Source: Gemmatimonadota bacterium (lineage in GTDB: Bacteria; Gemmatimonadota; Gemmatimonadetes; Longimicrobiales; Gaopeijiaceae). Taken from it: a DNA stretch of 64,000 nucleotides. Position numbers and translations under genes: made by a program. Below, in pieces: positions 27,912-36,732 of this stretch (the stretch's first letter is position 1; each line of letters starts with the position of its first letter). The notes below the pieces were generated by a model. The model was not told the DNA's origin. It ran no database searches and saw nothing but the letters and a program-made list of their open reading frames with translations. The stretch covers positions 18,729-82,728 of the forward strand of contig JAQBXY010000015.1 in assembly GCA_027623325.1 (NCBI GenBank), in the 5' to 3' direction.

Positions 27912-28519
27912 CCTCCCCCGGGCAGCGCAGCGGCCGCGACGGTGGATGGGTCAGGAAGTACGTAGGTCTCGATGCGAAAGCTGGCCTGCACGGGCGATAC
28001 CAGATTCTTGTGGGTTTGAGGCGAACCGTACAGTTCGACGTCCACCTGGACCGGCGTCACAATTCGGGAAAGACTGGCGACATCCGTCAGGAACCGTGCA
28101 ACGGCGTGATACTCACCCACCACGCTCATCGCGTATCCGGTCTTGTTGTACGGTCCGGCCGGTTCGGTGGGCTCGGGGTCGAGACTACGGACGTCGATTC
28201 CCGCCAGGCGCGCCCGAGTCTGGATGTCGTCGAGGAGGAGCGCCACTTCTTCCTGCCCGGGGATCAATTCTTCCAGGCGGGCGACGTGCCGCTCGTACAG
28301 GGCCATGCGTTCCTCGAGGTCGCCGCCGCCGCGAAGAGCGATCACCTGGGCGGATCGATCCTGCCCATCGAGCGATTCGAGTCGATCACGGACGAGTGTG
28401 TTCGCCTCTTGGCGAGGCGCCATCAGATACATGTTGAACGGCACGATCAGGACGAGGGAGAGTAGCCCCCCGAGCATGAAGTTGCGTTGCCTCGGATCCG
28501 TCGGGTTATACCATGCCAT
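27908..28519 (-). CDS. pilO: Type IV pilus inner-membrane platform protein PilO
   Basis: Bitopic inner-membrane protein that dimerises with PilN. The 203 residues have a short cytoplasmic part, one membrane helix (about 15-33, LGGLLSLVLIVPFN), a coiled coil (40-90), and a ferredoxin-like periplasmic domain (about 90-190) with YNKTGYAMSVVGEYHAVARFL. It lies between pilN (2-base gap) and pilP (4-base overlap). Confidence 0.92.
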   Translation of the reverse strand: MAWYNPTDPRQRNFMLGGLLSLVLIVPFNMYLMAPRQEANTLVRDRLESLDGQDRSAQVIALRGGGDLEERMALYERHVARLEELIPGQEEVALLLDDIQTRARLAGIDVRSLDPEPTEPAGPYNKTGYAMSVVGEYHAVARFLTDVASLSRIVTPVQVDVELYGSPQTHKNLVSPVQASFRIETYVLPDPSTVAAAALPGGG

Positions 28520-28521
28520 GA

Positions 28522-29220
28522 TCAGTTCCCCGCTCCCGCGCTTTGTGCCTGAACGGTTCCGCCATCGAACAGGGGGACGGACTCCAGTTCTTCGATCGCA
28601 GGCGACTCATAGGTGACCAGCAGCTCGAACATGTAGACCAGATCTTCGGGATTCTCCTCCGAGGGAACTTGCTGCATCGTCTCGGGGGATACCGCGCGCA
28701 AGAACCGGGAGGCTTCGAGTCGACGCATGAAGCTGGTCACCGCGAAGATCGAGCTGGCTCGGCCGGTCACCCGGACCTGGAGCGGCGACTCCCCTGCATA
28801 GATGATCTCGCGCAGCCATGTGAAGTCAGGGACGGCGGCCGCGATTTCATCCAGCAAATGGGGCCAGGTATAACGACCCGCATCGATGTCCTGGATGATC
28901 GCCACCCTCCGCTGGATGGAATCACCACGCGCTTGCAATTCATTGGTGCGCTGAATGATCGCCGCATTCTTGATGGAGTCCTGAACGGCGACCTGCAGCT
29001 GCACGTCGAGGTCTTCGGTCGTCGACCGGATACCCATGAACGCCCAGCCCATGTAGCCGATGGCAATCGCAGCTCCGAACGCGAAGAAGCCCATGTACGG
29101 ATCGACTGCGCCACCACCGCTGCCCAGCTTCTTGAGGGCGTCGAGGTTGAGGCTAAAGGAAAAACCGCCCCCCGCCGAGGAGCGTTTCTTTCCACCTGGG
29201 AGAAGATTGACTTCGATCAC
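28522..29220 (-). CDS. pilN: Type IV pilus inner-membrane platform protein PilN
   Basis: Bitopic partner of PilO that binds PilM through its N-terminal MIEVNLLPG motif, seen here intact at residues 1-9. One membrane helix (about 43-63) is followed by a coiled coil (70-115) and a ferredoxin-like periplasmic domain. At 232 residues it is somewhat longer than Pseudomonas PilN (198), mostly because of a Ser/Gly-rich segment before the helix and a C-terminal tail. Confidence 0.93.
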   Translation of the reverse strand: MIEVNLLPGGKKRSSAGGGFSFSLNLDALKKLGSGGGAVDPYMGFFAFGAAIAIGYMGWAFMGIRSTTEDLDVQLQVAVQDSIKNAAIIQRTNELQARGDSIQRRVAIIQDIDAGRYTWPHLLDEIAAAVPDFTWLREIIYAGESPLQVRVTGRASSIFAVTSFMRRLEASRFLRAVSPETMQQVPSEENPEDLVYMFELLVTYESPAIEELESVPLFDGGTVQAQSAGAGN

Positions 29221-29238
29221 GATATCGTTGTCCTCATC

Positions 29239-30276
29239 CTAGGCCCGAAGGGCCAGCCCGAGTGGCAACAGCAGCATCGGTGCGGCCTCATCGAGCGAGA
29301 TGTCACCTGCGGCACCCGCCCGTACTGGAACGCGCTCAAACGGATTCACCACCTCTGTCTCGACGTTCATCCGTCGAGCGAGCGTTTGGGCCATACCCGG
29401 CACGCGCGCGCCCCCTCCACTCAAGAAGATGCGCCCAACAGAGTCGCCATCTTCCCGTGTCATGAGGAACGCGCTCGCTCGCTCAATGCCTACCGCGACT
29501 TCATCCGCAGAGGCCTCGACGAAACTCTCGAGGTCGGTAGCGGTCTCGCGGGCCTGGACGACGTCCTCGGCCTGCTCCGCGGTGAGGCCACGTTCGCGCT
29601 GCAGATCCTCGCGAATCTTGCGGGAGCCGAAGGGGATGTCCCGGGTGAGGATCGGAACCCCGTCTTCGAGAATATTCACGTTAGTCGTTTCGTGCCCGAC
29701 GTTCACCAAGGCCACGATTCCATCTTGGGAATCGGGATAGTTGTGTTCGAACGCGTTGTGCAGCGCGAACGCGTCGACGTCGATCACGACCGGATTCACG
29801 CCCGCGTCCTGCAGGAGTCCGACCTTGTTGTCGACGAGTTCTCGCTTGGCAGCGACGAGAAGGACCTCCATCTGGAGGCCGTCCCCGTTGGGGTCGAGGA
29901 TCTGAAAGTCGAGCTCGACGCTCTTGATGTCGAACGGAACATGCTGCTCCGCTTCCCATCGAATCACTTCTCGGGCGTCCGAGGCTTTCATCCGATCCAT
30001 CTGGATCTTCTTGATGATCACGTCGTGACCCCCGATGGCGGTCACGACATTCGCGTTCTTCAACCCCATGTCCTGGAAGAGGCTGCGCACCGCGTCCGAT
30101 ACGAGTCCATAGTCCATGATCTCACCCTCGACGATGGCGTCGGGGAGGAGGGGCCGCATAGCGACTCGGATCACCTCAGGCTGGTCGCCCGAATGATCGA
30201 CTTCTACGACCTTCACGAATCCGGACCCGATGTCCAGACCGATCACGGTGCGCTTTCCGATTCCGAAGAGGCCCAT
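29239..30276 (-). CDS. pilM: Type IV pilus actin-like ATPase PilM
   Basis: Cytoplasmic actin-fold protein that docks on the PilN N terminus. The 345 residues contain the phosphate-1 motif VIGLDIGSGFVK (11-22), the connecting ALVNVGHETTNV (phosphate 2) and the adenosine motif FLSGGGARVPG. It is the first gene of pilMNOPQ, 18 bases ahead of pilN. The 190 bases upstream hold the terminator of the minor-pilin operon and an AT-rich stretch that is the likely promoter site. Confidence 0.95.
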   Translation of the reverse strand: MGLFGIGKRTVIGLDIGSGFVKVVEVDHSGDQPEVIRVAMRPLLPDAIVEGEIMDYGLVSDAVRSLFQDMGLKNANVVTAIGGHDVIIKKIQMDRMKASDAREVIRWEAEQHVPFDIKSVELDFQILDPNGDGLQMEVLLVAAKRELVDNKVGLLQDAGVNPVVIDVDAFALHNAFEHNYPDSQDGIVALVNVGHETTNVNILEDGVPILTRDIPFGSRKIREDLQRERGLTAEQAEDVVQARETATDLESFVEASADEVAVGIERASAFLMTREDGDSVGRIFLSGGGARVPGMAQTLARRMNVETEVVNPFERVPVRAGAAGDISLDEAAPMLLLPLGLALRA

Positions 30277-30410
30277 TCTCCACCTTGAACCGAGGGGATG
30301 GAAACAAATTTTCCTGAGAATGTCGAACTCAGGTTACCACCAAAAGTCGAGACTTTCAAGAAGAAAATGCCACCCGCCCTAAGTGCAATAATTGGTAAAC
30401 ATTTGGCGCA

Positions 30411-30458
30411 AATTCGAACAAAATAAATGGCCGGTGGAGCGCTGCGCTCCACCGGCCA
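30411..30458 (-). terminator. Strong Rho-independent terminator of minor-pilin operon A
   Basis: A perfect 14-bp stem (TGGCCGGTGGAGCG at 30428-30441 and its complement at 30445-30458) with a three-base loop is followed on the minus strand by TTTATTTTGTT. It ends the transcript of the pilX-like gene. The adjacent stretch 30300-30427 is unusually AT-rich for this genome and probably holds the pilM promoter. Confidence 0.9.
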
Positions 30459-30469
30459 CCCACGAAGGG

Positions 30470-31630
30470 TCAGTTGATGACCGCCGTAAGGTCGACCCAA
30501 CTTCGCTGGGCGAGGGGTCGAGCACGCGAGAGGCTCGCGTTGTTCAGGATGGCGCGCTGGACCGTGCATCGTGAATACGTGATCTCCGAGCCACCCGTGA
30601 TGGACTCCACACTGACGTTCCCGTTGGCGGCCATGACCGCACCAATGATCCGGTTGCCGTTTCCCTGTGTCGAGAAGTCGCCCTGAATGATGATCACGCC
30701 GTAGAAGAGGAAGTTGCCCCGGAGGTCGAGCGCGCCATCGACGAGGAGAATCCCTTGTCCCATGCCACCACCCTGGAGCCTCAAAGAAGGACCGGCGTGG
30801 TAGATCAGCGGGAAGTAGGCACCACAGGCGGCGGAAGGAAGTGTGTCTCCCCAATTATACAGGTTCGCTTCGTTGCACCGCCCTGTGATCGTCGTGTCCG
30901 GACCGACGGCCGAGATCGTCGTGCCAAGCGACGTGATGTCCTTCCCCTCTGCCTGGGCCAGCGCCGTCAATTGCGCCCAATTCATGTTACCGAAGTTATT
31001 GAACGTCGAATCCACGACGCTCGGGTCCTGAATTGAGGGGGGGTTTCCCTGCACTTGCCCCCCACCGACCGTGGAGACCGACCCCGCGGAGTCCACGAGC
31101 ACGCCGGTGGTGTCGTTCGTCGGGACACCCGAGCAATACGGGGCCCAGGATGGGGGCGTAGTGTTCGTGCCATTGATGGCTGCGGTGCCCTTCACGACCA
31201 CCTTGCCCGTCGTCGTCAGTGCGGCGGGCGGATCGATGTTCGCGAAAATCATCTTGGTCACGAGCCCGATGGTACGGGTCGCGCCCGCCCAACGGGTGCC
31301 ACCTTCCGTCACCGTGCCCTTCGCGGTCAGGAAGTAGATGAAGTTGTTCGCGTTCGAGATGGACACTTCCCAGGTCCCCCCCGCCATCGACGCCGTAATG
31401 GTCGTGTCGGCCCAAACACCGATGTTGCCGAGTTGGTACCCGTTCCAGTCGCCCATCACCTCGTTCAAGCCGGCCTGCGCGATGTTGACCGCCATGTTGG
31501 CGTGCTTGCTCGCGACGCCGATTCGCAGCTCCTGCTGGGCCATGAAGAACCCACCGGTCACTAGGATGCCGATGATCACGAGCGCACCGATGGCGGCGGG
31601 GAGCGCAAAGCCTCTTCGATCGTTTCTCAT
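30470..31630 (-). CDS. PilX-like minor pilus assembly protein (copy A)
   Basis: Pilus assembly protein of the PilX N-terminal type. The ATG at 31630 gives 386 residues beginning MRNDRRGFALPAAIGALV, a class III-like leader and membrane helix; a frame extending further upstream is not pilin-like. The long C-terminal part contains YNWGDTLPSAACG (about 250-265) and a beta-repeat segment GMGQGILLVDGALDLRG followed by FYGVIIIQGDF (about 285-320). The equivalent protein of operon B shares these motifs in the same order, so the two are paralogues. It is probably a tip or priming subunit together with the PilV/PilW/FimT-like proteins encoded upstream. Confidence 0.82.
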   Translation of the reverse strand: MRNDRRGFALPAAIGALVIIGILVTGGFFMAQQELRIGVASKHANMAVNIAQAGLNEVMGDWNGYQLGNIGVWADTTITASMAGGTWEVSISNANNFIYFLTAKGTVTEGGTRWAGATRTIGLVTKMIFANIDPPAALTTTGKVVVKGTAAINGTNTTPPSWAPYCSGVPTNDTTGVLVDSAGSVSTVGGGQVQGNPPSIQDPSVVDSTFNNFGNMNWAQLTALAQAEGKDITSLGTTISAVGPDTTITGRCNEANLYNWGDTLPSAACGAYFPLIYHAGPSLRLQGGGMGQGILLVDGALDLRGNFLFYGVIIIQGDFSTQGNGNRIIGAVMAANGNVSVESITGGSEITYSRCTVQRAILNNASLSRARPLAQRSWVDLTAVIN

Positions 31631-31667
31631 ATATCTATCCACTCCAAGGGCGCGCGAGCGCCGCGGA

Positions 31668-32492
31668 CTAATTCCTGGTGTAAATCCAGACGTTGACCGA
31701 GTCGGAGACCATACGCCCCAGCGAATTGAGAACGGTCGACCCAGTCCGGATCGTGACCTCGATCTGCCGCACATCGGCGGGGACTGCGGTCACAACGCCA
31801 TCGGCATCGCGATAGACGAACTCGAGCCCGCCCGTTGGGCGAAGCGGACCGGCGATCGGGATCATATCGCCTCCGCCTGATCGGCGAGCCAGATACCGGT
31901 CCCCCGCCATCGTCGTCAGGCCGAAGGTGTACTCCTCAAAGCTCCGCACCGGTGCGCCGAGGCCCACCGAGTCCGCAGCGAACAGGGCGGACTGACCACT
32001 GAAGGTGAGGGTGTGTGCTGGAGTCAGGTCTTGAGGGCACAGAACCGTGACGGCTTGGTCTACCGCCGTGACTTGAGCGATGATCCAGACGTCGTCGGAG
32101 TCGATGTCTTCATCGTTGTCCGCAAAGATGAATACTGAATCGTTTACGGCGAACGCGTTGGGGCCTTGCCCCAGCCTGACTACCGTGAGTGCGGGCTGAC
32201 CCGTGAAGTTTGTCACACAGATCACGGAGAACTTCCTCATGAGGCGGACCCGAATCGAGTCCGAACTCATGGCGAGGATGTCTCCACCGGGCGGGCTCAC
32301 CTCACGCAATTCGGCGAACAAGACCTCGACCGCCATACGCGTGCTCTGTTGACCGGAAATCACCGCTGATTGTGCGTTGTACGTCCGTTGATTGGTGACA
32401 AGCACCTGCATGGCGGCCCCCACGACCATCGTGCCCAGAACGACGACGACGAGCAGCTCGATGATGGTGAAGCCCTTTCGGTCGCGACTCAT
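31668..32492 (-). CDS. PilW-like prepilin (minor pilin, copy A)
   Basis: Type IV prepilin with leader MSRDRKG before FTIIELLVVVVLG (cleavage after Gly7, Glu at mature position 5). The 274 residues resemble the PilW/GspJ class: a long N-terminal helix with YNAQSAVISGQQSTRMAVEVLFAEL is followed by a beta-rich domain. It overlaps the PilV-like gene upstream by four bases (ATGA) and lies 37 bases ahead of the PilX-like gene. It needs prepilin peptidase PilD, whose gene is not in this window. Confidence 0.85.
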   Translation of the reverse strand: MSRDRKGFTIIELLVVVVLGTMVVGAAMQVLVTNQRTYNAQSAVISGQQSTRMAVEVLFAELREVSPPGGDILAMSSDSIRVRLMRKFSVICVTNFTGQPALTVVRLGQGPNAFAVNDSVFIFADNDEDIDSDDVWIIAQVTAVDQAVTVLCPQDLTPAHTLTFSGQSALFAADSVGLGAPVRSFEEYTFGLTTMAGDRYLARRSGGGDMIPIAGPLRPTGGLEFVYRDADGVVTAVPADVRQIEVTIRTGSTVLNSLGRMVSDSVNVWIYTRN

Positions 32493-32917
32493 CGTCTGAG
32501 AATCCTGAAGTCGAAGGAGTCGAGTTGCTGGGGATTGTTCGTTTGTGAGGTCGTGCCGCCGATGCCAGGGCCGAGCGTCCAGATTCTCAGCATCTTCGAC
32601 TGAGGACCATCAGGAGTCACGGTCCAACTCAGAGCGTAGATCCCTACGGAGTCGCTACCGGCGACGACGCTGGCGTACGGAAGGGACTGGAGCCGGTCGA
32701 TGATCGTCTGGAAGGCGACGGAGCGCTCGGTCATTAGGTCGGAAAGCGTGATCTGGCGCACGATATAGGCCGTTGAACCCGCCAGGCCCAAGACGCCGAC
32801 CGCAAGAATCACAATCGCGATCACGACTTCTACCAAGGAAAAGCCAGCCCTTGGATCAAACGAGGGCGAGGCCCCAAAGCGGCGCCGGGTCCGTTTCCCA
32901 CCGAGCGGCTGTTTCAC
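32489..32917 (-). CDS. PilV/GspI-like prepilin (minor pilin, copy A)
   Basis: The likely start is the GTG at 32917, which shares one base with the TAG of the preceding gene and has GGTGGGGGAA upstream, giving 142 residues. The long basic leader ends in RAG before FSLVEVVIAIVILAVGVLGLAG, the hallmark of the PilV/GspI class (leader about 26 residues, longer than usual). An in-frame extension to 33076 exists but reads through the neighbouring gene and has no pilin features. Confidence 0.82.
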   Translation of the reverse strand: MKQPLGGKRTRRRFGASPSFDPRAGFSLVEVVIAIVILAVGVLGLAGSTAYIVRQITLSDLMTERSVAFQTIIDRLQSLPYASVVAGSDSVGIYALSWTVTPDGPQSKMLRIWTLGPGIGGTTSQTNNPQQLDSFDFRILRR

Positions 32918-33408
32918 TATTCCCCCACCAACTGCCCCATGGGCAGCACTAAGACACTCGCCGAGTCGGCATTGAGCCAGAACTGCAGGCGGACGGTATC
33001 CGCGAAGGTCTGCGTGAATCCGAGCGCGCCATACGACCCGCAGTTGTAGTCCGAATAACCACGCGGGGTCATGCACATCATGAAGGACGCGTTTCCTTGC
33101 GTCCGCAGATCGACGTTCAACTGCTCGTCGAAGCGCGTGATGTCGGAAATGCCCTGGCTCGGGCTGAAGATCAAGACGGAATCTCCGTTGGTGTACACGA
33201 GGAGCAGTACCGTTTCACCGTATTCGACCGCTTTCGACCGAGCCCGTTGATGGAGCGTCATGTACATGGACTTGGCGCTTCGCACGGCAAACCGTGTCTG
33301 CACGTTCTGGAAGCTCGAAAGGGCCACCCCGGTCAGGATGCTCCCGATCACGATGACGATCACGAGCTCGATCAGTGTAAATCCGGATTTCTTCCGCTTC
33401 ACAGACAC
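32917..33408 (-). CDS. FimT/GspH-like prepilin (minor pilin, copy A)
   Basis: First gene of minor-pilin operon A. The prepilin motif is KRKKSG before FTLIELVIVIVIGSILTGVAL, followed by a GspH-type beta domain. The GTG at 33408 gives a typical short leader (MSVKRKKSG; 163 residues). An upstream ATG at 33477 has a better ribosome site (GGGGGGCGGG) but would make a 32-residue leader. Cysteines near residues 116 and 125 could pair. The mature product probably primes pilus assembly with the PilV-, PilW- and PilX-like proteins encoded downstream. Confidence 0.82.
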   Translation of the reverse strand: MSVKRKKSGFTLIELVIVIVIGSILTGVALSSFQNVQTRFAVRSAKSMYMTLHQRARSKAVEYGETVLLLVYTNGDSVLIFSPSQGISDITRFDEQLNVDLRTQGNASFMMCMTPRGYSDYNCGSYGALGFTQTFADTVRLQFWLNADSASVLVLPMGQLVGE

Positions 33409-33639
33409 CGACTCAAGAAAGGCGCACGGTCGCGTTGAGAGTAATGTATCCAAGTTCCGTGCCAGAGACGGCTTCAATATTGATCCCGCCCCCCGTCATC
33501 GCAAAGGAATGTTGTACGCACTTTTTGCCTTTCCCTGCAATGTGTTGGGGCCAGCGCGCCGGAACTACCAACAACAGCCGGTTCACTCTATGCTCCCCGG
33601 GTCCACGCTGAGACAAGATTCACTACGAAGGGAGCGCAG

Positions 33640-36600
33640 GTGACGAAACAGCGCACGACTCAAGTCGCGTTCGTCCTTTCAGGGATCGCGGGGCTCACGT
33701 ACGAGGTCCTGTGGACGCGCTACCTCGGACTCTACGTCGGTCACGGGGCCTACGCACAGGTACTCGTTCTCGCGGTCTACCTGGGCGGCATGGCCGTGGG
33801 AGCCTTGGCCATCGCAGATCTGTCGCGACGGGTCGCCCGGCCCCTGCTGTGGTACGCCGGGGCCGAGGGCATCCTCGCGCTCTCCGGACTAGTCTTCCAC
33901 GGGGTCTTCCTCCTGGCATTGGACCTGAGCTACGAGGTGTTCTTCCCCGCCATTGGCAGCGCCGGACTTGTCGGTTCCGTGCGTTGGGGTATCGCAGGAC
34001 TGCTGATCTTGCCGCAGGCCATGGTCCTCGGAGCGACGTTTCCGCTTATGGCAGCAGGGGTTGTCCGCGCAAACCCGAGCCACCCCGGGCGGGGGGTAGC
34101 CAACGTCTATCTGCTGAACACACTCGGGGGCGCCATCGGCGTCCTGCTCGCCGGTTTCTGGCTTATCGGATGGCTGGGGCTACCCGGGACGTCGGTGGGC
34201 GCCGCTTTGCTGAACCTGACGGCCGCTGCACTGGTCTGGCGCGTGGTTCGCACCTCAGATCCATCCGCGTCCGGCGCGGCAGCCGGAGACCAGACTGTCC
34301 AGCCGGTCGGGACCCATTCGACCGACACAGGCATGGACGACTCCGCCCCCGCTACCGCCGCGCCGGCCTGGGCTCCCGGAATTCGGCCACTCCTTTGGGT
34401 ACTGCTACCCGTGAGCTTCGGCACCGCGCTGGCCTCCTTCGCGTACGAGATCGGCTGGATTCGGATGTTGTCGTTGGTCCTCGGGAGCGCGACCCACGCG
34501 TTCGAGTTGATGCTGTCTGCCTTCATTTTTGGGCTCGCCGTTGGAGCCTGGCTCGTCAGAAACCGGGCCGACGCGACACCTGATCCGATTCAGCTCCTAG
34601 GCAGGATCCAGATCGCCATGGGCCTCGCGGCGCTGATCTCCTTGCCTCTCTACTTGCTTACCTTCGACGCGATGGCGTCGCTCGTAACCGCACTGCCGGG
34701 ACGCACCGGAGGGTACGTCGTCTTCAACCTGAGTCGGTACGCGCTGTGCCTACTCGTCATGCTGCCCGCGACGATTTTGGCGGGCATGACGCTCCCGCTC
34801 ATTACCGGCTCGTTGCTGCGAGCGGGCGCGAGCGAGGAAACGATCGGCCGAGTGTACGGCATCAACACGATTGGCTCCGTCGCGGGCGCCGGGTTGGCGG
34901 GCCTGTTCTTCCTCCCGCTCCTGGGACTCAAAGGGCTGATCGTCGCCGGCGCGGCGCTCGACGTGCTCCTCGGCGTCTGGCTTCTTGAACGGTCCGGACG
35001 TTGGACGCGACCGGCGTGGGGACCGGTTCTAGGTGCCGTGGCGGCGAGCGCCGTCCTGTTCGGTGCGGTCGGATTTGGGGTCCGCCTCGACCCCATTACG
35101 GTCACGAGCGGGGTATACAGGCGCGGCCTGCTCCCGGGTGACGACGAGTGGCGAGCCCTCTTTTACCAGGACGGTCGGACTGCCACGGTGTCGGCTCACA
35201 TCGGAACCACCGACGGGGTCATCGTCCTGGCCACCAACGGGAAGCCGGACGCCTCCGTCGGTCCCCGGTGGATCTTCGAAGGGCGTGACTCGTTGCCCGA
35301 GCTGCCGATCCCGGTGGGTAGCGACTTCGCCACTCAGATTCTGGCCCCGATCGTCGCCCTCGCGCACCGACCCGATGCCCGCACCGCCGCCAACATCGGG
35401 CACGGGTCCGGGATGACCGCGGCGTCACTACTCACGAGCAGCACGCTCGAGAGGCTCGTCACGATCGAGATCGAGCCCCTCATGGTGGAGGCATCGCTCG
35501 TGTTCTTGCCTGCAAACGGACCGGCGCTGGCCGACACCCGGGTCACCTACGTATTCGATGACGCCAAATCGTACTTCTCGTACCGGCGCGAGCGCTTCGA
35601 CATCATCTTCGCCGAACCGAGCAATCCGTGGGTCAGCGGCACCGCGAGCCTGTTCACGAAAGAGTTCTACCGGACAATCAAGAGCTTCCTGAGTGACGAC
35701 GGAGTACTCGCGCAGTGGATGCAGATCTACGAACTGAACGATGACCTCTTCCTGTCCGTCCTCGCGGCGTTCGATGCCGAGTTCTCCTCCTATCGTGCCT
35801 ATCTGGTAGGGGACTCGGACGTCGCGATCGTCGCCCGGCTGGATGGCGAGACCGGCGAACCCGACTGGTCCGTAGTGGAGTCGGCGTCGTTCCGTACCCT
35901 CGCGACCAGCACGCCACCGTTCCTCACGCAGCACATGGACGCACTCCTCCTCTTCGACGAGAACACCTTCCGAGCGGTCCTCGACCAGGGAATCGAACCG
36001 AATTCGGACTTCCATCCCATCCTCGATATCGGCGCCGAGCGGGCTCGGTTCGAGCAGACCGCCGCCGAGGGTGTGTACAGCTTCGCCGTCAGTCGAGTCG
36101 ATCTCACGCGCTATCTGTCCGGATACGGTTCGGTCCGAACTCCTTATGCCACGGCACCGGCGTACGGGCTCGCCCCCATGGTTCTCCGGGAACGGGGCGC
36201 GTGGCTGCGGGGCGCGATGAGCGCCGGTGGCGGTATCGACCCCATCGAGTTCCCGGAGTGGTCCGAGGACCTCATCCACCTTCAGACCTTTCTGCTCCTC
36301 TCGACCGGCGATAGCCAGCTCGGCTCCTGGGAGACGTGGGCTTCCGGTTTCATTCGCGCGGAGATGACGCTGCACTGGGGCACGAACAATTGGGTGGACC
36401 CCGACTTCTACCGGACCGTGTATGCGTTCATGGACCGTGCGGAGGCGCCTCCCGAGGCTCGTGCGAGTGTGGATCTCATGCACGCGTACAGTCTGGGAGA
36501 GTGGGAACAAGCGGCGACCGCCGCCGATCAACTCGTCGGGCGTGTGGCCGCTGGAGGGAGATGGGTCACATCAGAGATTCTTCTGGACATCGCGGTGATC

Positions 36601-36732
36601 GCCTACCTCGAGACGGGGCGACCCCAAGCGGCCCGGAGCGCGCACAACCTACTCGCGCCCCGAACGGGTCGGGCAAGCTGGAACCTCCGCAATCGTTTAC
36701 TCGACGCCATGATCCAGGCGCAAGGCGGCTAG
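33640..36732 (+). CDS. Fused multi-span membrane / spermidine synthase-like protein
   Basis: 1030 residues from a GTG with GGGAG six bases upstream. Residues 8-210 and about 250-475 form two groups of about six membrane helices each. A Rossmann methyltransferase-like spermine/spermidine synthase domain follows (about 490-760) with NIGHGSGMTAAS near 586-597 and an acidic loop VTIEIEPLM. The usual active-site Asp motif is replaced by FAEPSNPW (about 659-666), as in the membrane-fused members of this family, so real aminopropyl transfer is doubtful. The last 200 residues are helical with TPR-like character. It is the only plus-strand gene in the pilus locus and lies exactly between the two minor-pilin operons. 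Its stop overlaps the convergent PilX-like stop by three bases (CTAG). Confidence 0.85.
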   Translation: MTKQRTTQVAFVLSGIAGLTYEVLWTRYLGLYVGHGAYAQVLVLAVYLGGMAVGALAIADLSRRVARPLLWYAGAEGILALSGLVFHGVFLLALDLSYEVFFPAIGSAGLVGSVRWGIAGLLILPQAMVLGATFPLMAAGVVRANPSHPGRGVANVYLLNTLGGAIGVLLAGFWLIGWLGLPGTSVGAALLNLTAAALVWRVVRTSDPSASGAAAGDQTVQPVGTHSTDTGMDDSAPATAAPAWAPGIRPLLWVLLPVSFGTALASFAYEIGWIRMLSLVLGSATHAFELMLSAFIFGLAVGAWLVRNRADATPDPIQLLGRIQIAMGLAALISLPLYLLTFDAMASLVTALPGRTGGYVVFNLSRYALCLLVMLPATILAGMTLPLITGSLLRAGASEETIGRVYGINTIGSVAGAGLAGLFFLPLLGLKGLIVAGAALDVLLGVWLLERSGRWTRPAWGPVLGAVAASAVLFGAVGFGVRLDPITVTSGVYRRGLLPGDDEWRALFYQDGRTATVSAHIGTTDGVIVLATNGKPDASVGPRWIFEGRDSLPELPIPVGSDFATQILAPIVALAHRPDARTAANIGHGSGMTAASLLTSSTLERLVTIEIEPLMVEASLVFLPANGPALADTRVTYVFDDAKSYFSYRRERFDIIFAEPSNPWVSGTASLFTKEFYRTIKSFLSDDGVLAQWMQIYELNDDLFLSVLAAFDAEFSSYRAYLVGDSDVAIVARLDGETGEPDWSVVESASFRTLATSTPPFLTQHMDALLLFDENTFRAVLDQGIEPNSDFHPILDIGAERARFEQTAAEGVYSFAVSRVDLTRYLSGYGSVRTPYATAPAYGLAPMVLRERGAWLRGAMSAGGGIDPIEFPEWSEDLIHLQTFLLLSTGDSQLGSWETWASGFIRAEMTLHWGTNNWVDPDFYRTVYAFMDRAEAPPEARASVDLMHAYSLGEWEQAATAADQLVGRVAAGGRWVTSEILLDIAVIAYLETGRPQAARSAHNLLAPRTGRASWNLRNRLLDAMIQAQGG

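Noticed and set aside
30376..30398. Sigma-54-like TGGCATTTTCTTCTTG before pilM
   Set aside because: The -12 element has no GC at the expected position.
32918..33076. Upstream extension of the PilV-like gene
   Set aside because: It lies inside the preceding FimT-like gene, lacks pilin features, and a better GTG start with ribosome site exists at 32917.
33528..33560. Sigma-54-like TGGCCCC...TTGCA on the minus strand before minor-pilin operon A
   Set aside because: The GG and GC are 12 bases apart instead of the required 10.
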